Origin: Isoetes taiwanensis
Taxonomy: Eukaryota > Streptophyta > Lycopodiopsida > Isoetales > Isoetaceae
Reading direction: 5' to 3'
Assembly (NCBI GenBank): GCA_021234155.1
Contig: JAJEKV010000027.1
Span: 13,486,916-13,550,915 of the forward strand
DNA length: 64,000 nt
Shown here: piece by piece, positions 49,374 to 59,699 of the stretch
Layout: each line of letters starts with the position of its first letter
Position numbering within the stretch: position 1 is the first letter of the stretch
Notes under the pieces: generated by a model
What the model saw: only the letters and a program-made list of their open reading frames with translations
Told to the model about the DNA's origin: nothing
The model's database searches: none
Translations under genes and position numbers: made by a program

Positions 49374-50029
49374 CATCCATCATAAGAAAATATTCAAAAT
49401 GGTCGAAATGAACCCTTGGTACAAAAAAACTTCAATAAGTAGTTGTTTGGTTGCGAAGACAATTGTTAGAAGTAAATATTCTGAACCCATAATGCAAATA
49501 CACCTCAATAAATGACGTTTGGTTATGAAGGCGATTGCTAGAAATTTATATTCAACATGTGGAAGAGGAAGGAGATGTGTTAGTTTAATTAAAAGCTAAT
49601 AGATGGCATGAGATGATAGTTTACTATTTTAAGGAACAAAAAGCCTGATGTACCTCATGGGCTCATGACTGCTTTATTAGATGAAACACAATTCACTAAG
49701 GAAAAGTAGCAAAGCAAAAAACACTTATTTTTCTAATTAAACCATTAGCCAATATAAGGTTGTCGATACTTATGTGCTATACTAAAATCTCGTATTCATC
49801 ATGGAAAAGAAAAAAAAAAGAGAAAACATTCGTATAAGATAATAGTGATAAAGGTTTTATATGAAAATAGTTTTTTTTTCGCATTGATAAGAAATGGCTA
49901 TCTTCTTATTATATGTGTAATATATGTTGTAACTCCATCTCGCCTCTGAAAAAAATCATGAAAGGAGAAAATGTCATAATGATGGCGATAAGTATAAAGA
50001 TAAAAAGAAAAAGAATATTAAAGTGACCT
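49374..50029. other. No gene recognised
   Basis: AT-rich spacer between the truncated Gypsy copy and the lipid transfer protein gene. A near-direct repeat of phrases like AATAAATGACGTTTGGTTATGAAGGCGATTG and AATAAGTAGTTGTTTGGTTGCGAAGACAATTG occurs at 49,430-49,540. The last part is probably the 3' untranslated region of the lipid transfer protein gene. Confidence 0.35.
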
Positions 50030-50335
50030 TTAGGTGCAAGAAGATCGTCCTGGAATGCCGCATTGCTCAGGTAACTTTTCTGCTAGGCTCAAGTCAACCC
50101 CTTCAGGCATTGTGCCCCTATAGAAGGAACAAAGACATGTGTGGCCTACAGCAATAAGGGCATTGCAACAAGAAGTACTTGCCACTCCAGTGCCACCGCT
50201 AGATGCCACAGCAGATCTACATGGTGCCAATGTGCTAACGGTGGAACTTTCATCACACTGTGATGCCACTTTAGGCATTTCCATGACAAGGGCAAGCGCC
50301 ACGATGAGAATAGCGATGAAACTAATAGTTTTCAT
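50030..50335 (-). CDS. Non-specific lipid transfer protein, 101 aa
   Basis: The start at 50,335 gives MKTISFIAILIVALALVMEM, a clear signal peptide, with cleavage likely after KVAS. The mature part has the eight-cysteine motif of plant lipid transfer proteins: C...APC, TSCC, HTCLC, PEQC and SSC, i.e. C-C-CC-CxC-C-C. The residue between the two central cysteines is leucine, as in nsLTP2-like and DIR1-like groups. These proteins are secreted and carry lipids at the cell surface, for example for cutin or signalling. The ORF is intact and intronless as seen. An in-frame extension upstream to 50,449 has no signal-peptide logic, so I chose the later Met. Confidence 0.85.
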   Translation of the reverse strand: MKTISFIAILIVALALVMEMPKVASQCDESSTVSTLAPCRSAVASSGGTGVASTSCCNALIAVGHTCLCSFYRGTMPEGVDLSLAEKLPEQCGIPGRSSCT

Positions 50336-50382
50336 GGTGGTATAGAGACAATGAAGCTTGAAAAATATTGCACGAAGGTGCC

Positions 50383-50390
50383 ATTTATAT
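50383..50390 (-). promoter_or_regulatory. TATA box of the lipid transfer protein gene
   Basis: The minus strand reads ATATAAATGG about 50 bases upstream of the chosen start codon. The spacing allows a short 5' untranslated leader. Confidence 0.55.
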
Positions 50391-50449
50391 GCAAAATGGG
50401 AGCATACATAAAGTATGAGAGTGGTGGATTTGATGAGCAACCTACTCAA

Positions 50450-51622
50450 CTTCCAACCCCATGTACGAATCTTACAAAAATGGCCTATGCTTTCATGGTT
50501 ATGCTGCCATCACATGGATAATTATTGCCACATCATCCAAGGAATGTTTTAAGTTGTCAATTTGCTTTATTTTCTTATTTGTACCTCATATACAATTCTT
50601 TGTAAATACATTTGGAAGCTAAGACCTTATTACATTACTCATGTATATTGCCATATAGCAATAAAGTCTTTTTATTAGGCCTTGCCTAGAACAGAGAGCC
50701 TCAAATTTGCAATACCTATTTTTAGCACTTTTGCACAAACGCTCGTCCAGGGTTTCAAGGATTTTGAAGCTATCCATTTTGCAGCCAAGTTGCAGCCATG
50801 GATTTTTTAACTATCCACGTTGCAACCAAGTGGATTTTTTAAGGATGTGGATGATTTTTTCATCGTTTGATTCCATCCACGGCCAGGTAAATTAATGAAA
50901 ATTGCAATCTGTTATGCGCGCATTAGAGCAGCGAGCATTTGGATTCTTCACCCCTATTTTCACTCGATGCTTGATGTGTATTTTACCTTATCCATCTCTC
51001 TGATGTGTTGATCCGGGAAGGTTGATTTTCGGCTGGGGATGAGGAAGAGCAAGGTTTTGGCTCTGTAGTTTCTAGTAGTCCCAGCTTCTGCCCCCCTTTT
51101 TGCAGGTGGTGCATGATTGGTTTAGGTTTTTAAACCCGCAGCGACGTTCTAACATAATATACGGTCCAAATATGTATATTATACTTCCACCAACTCATAC
51201 ATGTCACCTTGATGACATATACTTAGGAACCGAAAAGGGTTGCACCATAGAGGGCAACCTCGGATGGTTGCACATGTCTATAAACATATGCATTTAACCC
51301 CCTTGCCTCATGGCAAAATCCCATATGTCCTCTAACCCTAAACCTGAAAGGTCATGTAAAAGGAACAAAAGGGAAAACCCTAAACCTTTTCCATTTTTGC
51401 ATTTCGTCTTCCTTGAGCCATTTTGGCCAAGCCAAGCTGCTAGTTCGCATTGCCAGACGCCATCAAGCCGTCTGTGCACAACAGATCCTCCAGGTTCAGC
51501 TGCCTTCGACCCAAACAAAGACATGGACGCGATTCGAGGTGCGGGATCAAGCCAGGGATCAGGTAACCAATGATTCTGTTGTGCAATGCCGACTTTTAGT
51601 CCGGCAAAGAGCTGGGATAGCA
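50450..51622. other. No gene recognised
   Basis: Short frames on both strands at 51,294-51,623 overlap each other and look accidental. A degenerate repeat with TTGCAGCCAAGTTGCAGCCA and TTGCAACCAAGTGGAT lies near 50,790-50,830. CCCTAAACC-type words occur at 51,320-51,390 but do not form a telomere-like array. Confidence 0.35.
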
Positions 51623-52565
51623 TGTTAGATCAGCCTTAGCAGCCTTATAGACACTAAGATCACAAGCCCTAACAAAGAAACCTAACCAGATATGTTTAGG
51701 TAGTTAGATTAGATGTTATTCTATATTTAAGTTCTTTGATGATGAAGTTTTATTCTATGCTCACTCCTATGTATTCGGAAGGGGGGTAGAGACCCTGAAA
51801 GCTTTAGTAGTTGATGTACTTAGATAGCCTCATTAATTCCCAATTAATGTGGCCTGTGCATAAGAGCCCGCCTGGTTATGAAAGGCGGGGCTAGACCGGT
51901 GGATAAGGAGGACATGTCCCATGGCAAATTGATCCCTCTGGTGTGTAAAGCCTACCAGGAATCTTAGCAGGCTAGGCCTAATGGCTTGCCACTGCGTGTG
52001 GGCAAGGCATGGACTCGACACCTCTTGGGTGATGTGTCGCCTTCAATGAGGTTCAAGTCATAGACGAGCAGTAGCCCTATAGCCGCCTATGATAGGCATA
52101 TGCGTGCCTCTGGAGGGGGTGATCCCCTTCCTGCCTCATCGATGCTGGAGAGATGAAACCCAGTAGTAGCCCCCTTGGCTATGCACCCGGCAGGCTACGG
52201 TCTAGCTCCAAGACTCTTCAACCTGTTCTGCAAAGCATGCATAGGAGGGGCGGATGGAGAGGACTACCCAACAACCATGTTTTATGCCAGCCCAATCTAT
52301 TAATGTGAATTATGTTTGCCTCGACTTCTAGAGACTCAAGCCGTCAGTCCACACCCCCCGAGTCTGAGCCTTGGATAGGATCTCCCTTGTGATGATGTTG
52401 TTGATGAGGAAGACGGGACGAATGACACGTCCATTCCTCCTCATTGATCCCCCCCGATAAGGGATGGGTGCTAGGTGGACGGCCCCTGCCGACTTGGTTG
52501 CCAGGAGGATGAACTCCAGCTTCGGATATGATGGGAGCATTGTAGATGGAGTAGGGGATGTCACA
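51623..52565 (+). repeat. Putative 5' LTR of the chromovirus
   Basis: The inner end is firm: ...GGATGTCACA at 52,556-52,565 followed by one base and a tRNA-Met primer site. The outer end is proposed at TGTTAGATCAGCC (51,623), giving TG...CA ends and 943 bp, but it cannot be checked because the 3' LTR is beyond the window. A TATATTTAAG box at 51,723 would fit a U3 promoter. Confidence 0.55.
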
Positions 52566-52566
52566 G

Positions 52567-52579
52567 TGGTATCAGAGCC
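52567..52579 (+). promoter_or_regulatory. Primer binding site for initiator tRNA-Met
   Basis: TGGTATCAGAGCC is the standard complement of the 3' end of plant initiator tRNA-Met, used for minus-strand DNA synthesis by many plant LTR retrotransposons. It lies one base inside the LTR end ACA. Confidence 0.85.
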
Positions 52580-52780
52580 ATGATCTTGGTAGACCAAGAT
52601 CGGGCACTGACCATTTCCCTTATAGGACTAACAGTAGACCTTCAGCCTTGGGGATAACAACCCAAGCATGAACCTCGTAATTTAAGATTTATTTTCTTTT
52701 TTCCAATCCTTAGAACAATAAATTCACATAATGTAATTAGTAAAGAAAAAGTAGAACCCTGAAAAATTTTGGCCATTAGG

Positions 52781-52884
52781 GAGTAACCCCTCACAGAGAG
52801 CGCCCAGGGCCTTTTCAAAAATTTTGAGAGTGCCTCTCGTGCACTGTGTGAGTGTTTGACCATTTTTGACCTAGAAAGATACAT
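52781..52884 (+). repeat. Left copy of a direct repeat flanking the inserted LINE
   Basis: GAGTAACCCCTCACAGA and the following 60 bases match 58,211-58,281 with about seven differences. Weaker similarity continues to the LINE tail. Either a very long target-site duplication of the LINE, or a repeat that was already in the leader. Confidence 0.7.
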
Positions 52885-53092
52885 GATTAGAATAGAATAG
52901 AATAAAATAGAGTTTTTATCGTCCACGAAGACCAATTGGCCTATGGAACCCAACAAGAGGCGCAGCAAGCATATTACTGTCCAGGTTAAAAAAAACCCCC
53001 TTCCCGCCCTAAAGGGTTGTTTGGGGGGAAAACCGTGACAGGAATAGGCTTGTTGTCAAATTGTACAAATACAAATGAAATATGTACATGCA

Positions 53093-56000
53093 TCAGGTAA
53101 GTGCTCGAGGGTCAAGCTGATCTCGGCGATCCATGATCTCTTGAATGTACGAGCCCAACCTTCGTACCGAGCTCGTGCTCAGCATCTCATGCATGGGCTG
53201 GCCAGGATGGACCAGCTCAACATAGCGTGTTCGAATGTCATCATATGCCGGGCAACTCTGAAGGGTGTGGCATTCGTCTTCCACAGCTCCAACCTGGCAG
53301 CGCTGACAAAGCCTCTCCCAACGCAGCTTCCCAACCCATCTCCCTGTCTCAATCCGGAGATGGTGTGCACCTGTGCGGATAGAGGCAATGGATCTGCACT
53401 TTTTCATGGGTAGATGAGTGCGCAGGTAGCATTGCGAGCCCCGCTCCAACCTGGGATTTATGTGGCATTGATAATGTGCCGTCTTGACTTGTTCAAGGGT
53501 GCTGGCATCCCATAGCTTGCTGAGGAAGCATGCGTCAAGGTACTGTCTGAAACTGCGGCGATCTACCTTTGTTTGTACTTGGACGCACCTGTGCTCCTGC
53601 ACATTCCATCTGGCCAGCCATTGAGCTCTCTTTTCCCACCAGTAGGCTTTTAGGTGTTGATGCCCCATTGCCATAGTGTAAGTGAGGTGAGGGAGACGAG
53701 TATCATCCATGCTGACCACCATCTGGAAGTAGACGATGTGTCCATCAAGGGCTCCTCTTTGAAGAGGCAAGAAACCTGTTTCCTGCAACAGTATCAGGTA
53801 TTGGACTGTGGACTTCACCCCCAGAGCTCGTGCCAAGAAAGCTTTCTGCACCTGCTCCAAGTCCTTCCAAGTGGCGAGGGAAATCACTGGGCCCTCGATC
53901 CCGTACAAAAGCACAGGTTCTACTAGCACCTTGAATAGGTGCAATTAGTGGGCCCAATCATATAGCTCCGCCTTGTGGCTATTGTTCTCCATTGCATAGA
54001 GCCTTCCAACCTGCTGCGGCTCGCAGCCGGATAGAATTGTCCCAGTTCATGGCCGACGAGAACTCCACCCCCAAATATTTGTAAGCGGACACCACTTCAA
54101 CATTTTGGCCACGATAAGTGAGGATTGGAGGCGTTGGCTGGCGTGCGAGTGATACCAGAACCACCTTGCTTTTGGCTAAGTTGACGCACACGTCAGTCAC
54201 CTGGCAAAACGTGTCCATGGCATCGAGATGGCATTGCATGTCTGCCCGAGTTTGTGCTAAGAGGTCCACATCGTCAGCATAGATCAGCTGCCTGATGATC
54301 TGGTGGAGGAAATAGGCCCCAGTGCCTCCATTATCAGCGAGCCAGCTCTCCAGCTGATCAATATACAGGCAAAATAGTATGGGAGAGAGAGGGCACCCTT
54401 GACGGACCCCGATACTGCTCTCGAATGGTCGACCCGCTGGTTGCAGTCGGTCGGTGCATGTCTCATATAACCTGTACACCGCGTTCTGCAGTTTGACAGG
54501 GACGTCTTGCTGCTGCAATCTTGCCCACAGAATTTCCCGAGGCACAGTGTCAAAAGCCTTGGTGAAGTCTACGAAGCAGCAATACAGATCCTGCCAACGG
54601 TTCCTGTTGTCCTCAACTAGAGTCCGCAGCGTGAAGATATGATCTATAGTTGAGTGCCTCGGCCTGAATCCTGCCTGTGTGAGTGCCCGCACTTATGCTG
54701 CTTCTGCCCATCCTGTCAACTGCCACTCGAGGATCCCGGCGAGGAGCTTTGCAAACACTGAGCTGATCATGATGGTCTGGTAATTGGTCGGGCAATGCGG
54801 GTCTCCTGCCTTGTAGATTGGGACAATCCTGCTAGTGGTCCATTGCGGGGGGAAACCTTCCGGCAATGCCTTGTTGAACATGTCCGTTAGTACCGGTGCT
54901 ATGGATGGTCCTGTCCACTTGAGTAATTATGCCCGCATGCCATCAAGGTCTGGTGCTTTCCCATTGGCTAGACGTTGCAGCCCCTGCGTTACCTCCGCCT
55001 CTGTGATTGCTAGTACTGGGCCCTGCTGGGGGATAATGCTGCTCGTGCATCCTCCAGGTTGTAGAGCTGTCGTAGGTATTGCCCCCACTGGTCTGGAGTG
55101 ATGTTTCCCGTGGGCGGTACTGGTCTCTTGAGCACTCTCTTCCAGAAGGTCCTGGGATGACGTTTCAGGAGGAAGAACATTTCCTGTTGATGGGCCGCAA
55201 TGTACCTGGCCTTTCTATCCTTGAGGAAAGTGCGGTATTGCTTGACTGCATCCGAGCGTAGTGCAGGGTCTGTGACCTGGCAGTGCCGGCGTTTGCGTTC
55301 TTTGCACTCGGCATCGAACCACTGGTTACGCGGAAAGGCCATAGCTCTTGAGGTTTGTCGGGGGCGATTTCTCCTAAAACACCTCTCTGCAGCAGCCCCG
55401 AGGACGTCAATGAGCCTGCCTGCCTACTGCTCCAGCATTGAGCATTGTGAGATAATTGCCAGATCCTTCGTAAGCATCTGGGAGTAAGTAGAAGCGCGCT
55501 CATAGTCCACTTTGAGCTGGGGCATACGAGGAGGTGTTGGATAGGCGTATGGAGCAACCTGCCAAGCCAAGTAGGTGGTCTGAGTCCACCTCCTCATCCC
55601 TACCAGTTGTGCCCACTTGAAAATATTTGACGAGGTGCATGTCCTGGTCGGCCTCTAAAATATAGTCTACCACGCTGGACCCACCTCCCTGGTTCTCCTG
55701 CATGCAAGTGTGGTGGCTGGAGGATGGCCACTGTGCTAGCCCATTGCAAATCACTAGGTCAAAGACACTGCAGAGCAGCAACAATTGCCTTCCATAGCGC
55801 GAGACCAGAATGTCAGCTGATGCCCGTGCCCAAGCTTCTTCTGAAGGGCTCAGCTGCAACACGTCATCTATCAGAGGGTCAAATCTCATCGGCTGTTTCG
55901 TTCCAGTGCGGGCATTGAAGTCTTCAACGAGCATGACCCTACCCTCCTGCTTATGCTCATTGTATGTCATCGTATAGATCGACATAGGGCTGCAACCTAT

Positions 56001-56375
56001 CCATACCCGGATGGTTGTGATAGAAGTTGCTCTCGGCATGTGGGAAGTAGCAGGCCCCACAAAGAGAGGACTACCACTGCAATTCTGCACGCGCACCTAC
56101 AGGTACCTGTTATGTTTGTCTATCTTACACAGGGAAACTGACTGTGCCAGAGTTGTTCGATAGTAGCAGGCGACCCCTCCGTGTCCCCGCTTTCCTGGGT
56201 ATTCATTGAAAACAGAGTCGCGATGGTATCCTGGCAAGTCGGGTAATCTATGTCTAGCATGCTCCCATTTTTCCATGAGGAAGATGAGGTCCATATCAGC
56301 AGCAACTGAGTTGAGACTGTTTTCCTTTTGCCATGGGAAGCCCCAACAATTCCAAGAGACCATGCGCAGGCACAA
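53093..56375 (-). pseudogene. LINE ORF2: endonuclease, reverse transcriptase, CCHC
   Basis: It starts MCLRMVSWNCWGFPWQKENS, directly after the ORF1 stop. The apurinic-type endonuclease shows SWNCWG, LIFLMEKW, GHGGVACYYR, LVEDFNARTGTK and, near its end, DSDHLLG. Reverse transcriptase motifs are AGFRPRHSTIDHIFTLR, YCCFVDFTKAFDTVP, GVRQGCPLSPILFCLYIDQL and LIYADDVDLLA (YADD). The C-terminal part has LVEPVLLYGIEGPVISLA and CQRCQVGAVEDECHTLQSCP, a CCHC-type motif. Breaks occur near 56,097, 55,500, 55,010, 54,700 and 53,960. Confidence 0.9.
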
Positions 56376-56378
56376 TCC

Positions 56379-57840
56379 CTATTTGCTGACAGGAGCTGCA
56401 GCAGTAGGTTTGGCGGTGGCAGCACAGGGGGTGGTGGTGGAGGTGGAGGCAGCATTTGGCATGTTGGCAGTGGCAGGTGAGGCCATTGTGGTAGGATGTG
56501 CAGATGGGGTCATGACAGAAGGGCCTCGAGCATTTGAGGTGCTTGCATCAGCATTAGGTAGCCTGAATATCTGCACATCTTTCCCCGAACCAGCCCCGCT
56601 GCGCCTCCCTGTTTGCGGACATACTTGACTTTCTCCAACTCATGCCTGCGGTCCTCCTGTTGTGCCGGAGTCAGATCCTGGTCTACGTACAGGGCAGTCC
56701 CCTTCAACTGCCTGCCTTGGCGCAGGATGGCTGCTCGTTGCGCGTCCCTGACTGTGAAGATGACTACCCGGGGATGTTCAGGGTGCTGGGCTCCATGGCG
56801 TGTCGCCCTAGCAATGTGTACGGGCGTGTGGAATATCATCCGAGCCAGGATCTGTGTCTGGAGTCAGTTGATGAGGTGCTCTCCTGCTTCCTCTTTCAAG
56901 CCGCGTACCACCACATTGTGGCTCCTATGTCTCCGCTCCTGGAACTCTGAGGTTGTCGAGCTCCTGGTGGCTGTTGCAGCATTCACTGTTTGCGATGTGC
57001 GGGGCGTGTGTTGTGACCTGTGGTGGTGGCACGGGGCAGCTTGGTGATGCAGCGGTGGGCTGTCCTGGTTGGCGTCTTGCAGGCCGCCGGATACGTGGAT
57101 CTGTTATATCCCATGTTGTGGCCTCTGCTCTCTGTAGTCGGGAGCTCAGCTCTTGCTGGAATTGCCGCCTCGTATGGTGGTGGCAGCCTCCACAACTTCT
57201 GATTGGAGGCGAGAGATGGTTGCCCTTGTCTCCTTATCGGCACGCTGCCTATCTTGTGCCATGGTCTCTATGATGGTGGAGAGGGAGTCCACACAAGCCC
57301 GCAGATCAACAAGATCTTGTTTCTGTTGTTGTCTTTCAAAGTGTGCCAAACGGATGCCATCTTCCAGTTGCTGTGCCCGAGTCTCCATCTCTGCAATCTG
57401 TTGTCTCTCTGCTGACAGTTGTCTTCTGAGAACATGGGGCATCGAGGATTGGATCTCTTCTGCCAGTCTGCAATTTGGGTCATGTTGCCTGCGATTCCTG
57501 CCTCCAGTTTTTTCAAGGCCGTCGTCTGTGCCTGGTCTGCCATCGGGTCTGAACAATAATCAGCTTCCTTTTGGGTCGATCTTGCTGATTGGGCCTTTGC
57601 GCGTGCCTCTCTCCTCATGGAAGTGGCCTCTCTCTTGTTCTTGCCGTCTGGTCGAAGCCGTTTATGTGGGGGACCATCCGCTTGATCCTTCTGGGCGGGC
57701 TTGTCCTGTCTGGGATCCGTAGCTTGGGGGCATGCGTGGGCAGTAGTCGGGGGCTGGGCCTGGGCCTGGGTGTAGGTTGTGGCTTGAGGGGTGTCTGCCT
57801 CCTGGTGGGGTTTTGGGTAGGGGGGTTAAGAAGTGTTCAT
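56379..57840 (-). pseudogene. LINE ORF1: coiled coil and RRM-like domain
   Basis: A long coiled coil lies at 57,146-57,556 (RRQLSAERQQIAEMETRAQQ, LACVDSL-type heptads, RADKETRATISRLQSEV). It is followed, after frameshifts, by RSHNVVVRGLKEEAG and RVVIFTVRDAQRAAILRQG, GTALYVDQDLTPAQQEDRR. Coiled coil, RRM-like and C-terminal domain in this order are those of L1 ORF1p (Transposase_22 type). The tail, rich in A, T and P, ends at 56,379. Confidence 0.8.
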
Positions 57841-58210
57841 TGTTGATTGGGGTTTGCAAGGTCCAGAAGTGAATTAAAAGCGTACAAGAAGTATGTAGGG
57901 ATTCAAAGATTGCAAGGAAAGCATAAAGAGTGCCCACCCTTAGTGGTTGGCATAAGGGAGTTCAACCCTATAAATGGGGGGCTCAATTCCAGTTATTGCC
58001 AGAATTTTTTTGGAGTGGGAAGGATTTGGAAGCTGGGCTATCAGAGCTTTTGGTCTTGGCCTGGTAAAAAAATTCTCAAGACTATTAGTTGGAAGCTGGG
58101 CTATTACAGTAATCTGATAGCTCAGGGCAGCTTAAAATTTAAATTTAAGCTAGGAAAACATGTTCTAACACTAAGAAAATGTTTAGAAAACAAAAAATAG
58201 AGCAAAAAAA

Positions 58211-58312
58211 GAGTAACCCCTCACAGAATGCGCCCAGGGCCTTTTCAAAAATCTTGAAAGTGTCTCTCATGCACTGAGTGGTAGCAGTACTTTTTGTCTA
58301 AAAGAACCTAAT
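58211..58312 (+). repeat. Right copy of the direct repeat flanking the LINE
   Basis: It matches 52,781-52,884; see that entry. It begins immediately after an A-rich stretch that would be the LINE 5' end, then the chromovirus leader continues. Confidence 0.7.
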
Positions 58313-58392
58313 GTCTTAACCCAGCAGACACTAATGTTTTAAATAATAGCATAACATGAAATTGCAAGTCAGAACCATAAAACTCCCAGACT

Positions 58393-58400
58393 TATAAATA
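58393..58400 (+). promoter_or_regulatory. TATA-like box upstream of the histone H3-like ORF
   Basis: CTTATAAATAGACCC lies 112 bases before the ATG at 58,505. A similar CTATAAATATGACC lies at 59,621 before the next ORF. Whether either acts as a promoter is unknown. Confidence 0.4.
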
Positions 58401-58504
58401 GACCCTTAGAGTTCTTCATTTTCACCGTACTCCTCCAGGTTGCTGCTCTCTAACCAAGAAAGCGATTTCTCGGCGCTCAGAAGGCGATTGAGTTATTTCA
58501 AAAC

Positions 58505-59579
58505 ATGGCCCGCACCAAACAGACTACTCGGGTGGTTATGCCAGAGGGATCTACAAGCGTCCAAGTTCTCGTGGCAGAACAGAAGGCGAGGGAGGCTTGA
58601 GAGTGAGCCAGAAATGAAGAAACCTTAAATCCAAACCCTGAAACTCAGGAGGACAACGAACAACATCAGGATCAACAAGGGCAACAACAAGACCCTGACC
58701 ACCAAGAGAACCTGAAGAATCAGGACCATGGAGATGAGGAGGAGGAGAATGAGGAGGAGCGTGCGGCAATAGAGGAGTTGGTCCGTCGCCAAAGGAAAGT
58801 CGACAAGATGAAGAGGGCAGCCAAAAAAGGAGACTTGCAGAGAAGGCGGAGCACCTGAAGCAGAAGGAGGCGAAAGGGAAAGACCCAGAGTTGCCAAAGA
58901 AACCTTGGAGGAAAACGAAAAGCACACCAAGCAAAGGGGTTAAAGTAACTGAGCGGGAGCCCGATAGGCCGTCATCCTCTTCATCTGAAATGGGATCGGA
59001 CGATGAGGCTTGGAGGATTTCCTGCCCAACGGAAGGATCGGGACTTTCCAATCCCCATAACGAAGAAGCTGCAGCACCATCTCCCTATCGACATGGCCGA
59101 AGGCAACAACAGATCCCAAGAAGGTCAAGCCGGCACGGGAGTCATATGTACTCAAGCATGAGCGGGAGTATAAGAAGATGAGGAAGTACAAGGAGAACAT
59201 GAAGATGTACGAGGGGTACTCTAAGTACTATGAAGCAAATAAGATGACGTACGTGGAAGGAGGAAGGCCAACAAAAGAGAACACTTTGAAGCCGCCCCCA
59301 GAGAGACCCGTACCACCAAAGAAGCCCATGAAGTGGAAGTCAGACTCATACTTCGCTAAAGCTGCTCGGGAGATTTGGCATTTCCAGAGGAGCTATGGAC
59401 TTCTTATACCAAGAGCCGCATTTGCAAGGCTAACCCGTGAGATCTTGCAAGAGTTCGACAAGGAGAAGCGAGTAATAGACGATATGTTGCTTGCATTGCA
59501 GGAGGCAGTCGAGCAGAAGATGTGTGAGTGGTCCGAGTCAAAGAGCCCTAGATTACCTAGTAGGACCTTGAAGTGTTAG
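58505..59579 (+). pseudogene. Histone H3-like ORF in the gag position of the chromovirus
   Basis: The ATG at 58,505 starts MARTKQTTRVVMPEG; histone H3 starts MARTKQTAR. After in-frame TGA codons at 58,598 and 58,604 (both one change from CGA), a charged, glutamine- and glutamate-rich middle follows, then a frameshift near 58,840 and another near 59,095. The last frame (59,178-59,579) is lysine-rich and then gives AAREIWHFQRSYGLLIP, AFARLTREILQEF and LLALQEAVEQ. These align with the H3 alpha-N, alpha-1 and alpha-2 helices (REIRRYQKSTELLI, FQRLVREIAQDF, ALQEAxE). The alpha-3 part is missing: the frame ends TLKC at 59,579. Total span equals about 358 codons, far longer than H3 (about 136), mostly by tail extension. 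It shares strand and decay level with the retroelement, but a separately captured host H3 variant cannot be excluded. Confidence 0.7.
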
Positions 59580-59621
59580 ACATTCCCAAACCCTAAAAAT
59601 TTCTCAAATTAGGGTTCTGCC

Positions 59622-59629
59622 TATAAATA
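59622..59629 (+). promoter_or_regulatory. TATA-like box before the second chromovirus ORF
   Basis: CTATAAATATGACC resembles the box at 58,393 in both core and following bases. It lies in the 180-base gap between the H3-like ORF and the next coding region. Confidence 0.3.
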
Positions 59630-59699
59630 TGACCACCACCCTCATTTGCATCCTACACTATCACTCCTCACGCCAAGACGATTTTCCTACTCACAGAAG

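Larger units (their letters stand above)
52885..58210 (-). mobile_element. LINE with L1-ORF1p-like ORF1, inserted in the chromovirus leader
   Basis: On the minus strand ORF1 (coiled coil and RRM-like) runs from about 57,840 to 56,379 and ORF2 (endonuclease, reverse transcriptase, C-terminal CCHC) from 56,375 to 53,093. The 3' end is GGACGATAAAAACTC followed by repeated ATTCT units (plus strand 52,887-52,912). The 5' limit is set by the start of the right flanking repeat. Decayed relatives lie at 2.56-3.45 and 12.36-14.48 kb. Frameshifts make the copy inactive. Confidence 0.85.

Noticed and set aside
52328-52597. 89-codon minus-strand frame over the primer site.
   Set aside because: It crosses the LTR end and the tRNA-Met primer site, which explain the sequence better.
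56206-57846. Several long plus-strand frames (up to 189 codons).
   Set aside because: They are antisense to the LINE ORF1 and the start of ORF2; the minus-strand reading has clear domains.
58505-59579. Ordinary histone H3 gene or standard CENH3.
   Set aside because: The span is more than twice the normal length, the alpha-3 part is missing, and it sits inside a retroelement. It is kept as an H3-like ORF, not as an H3 gene.
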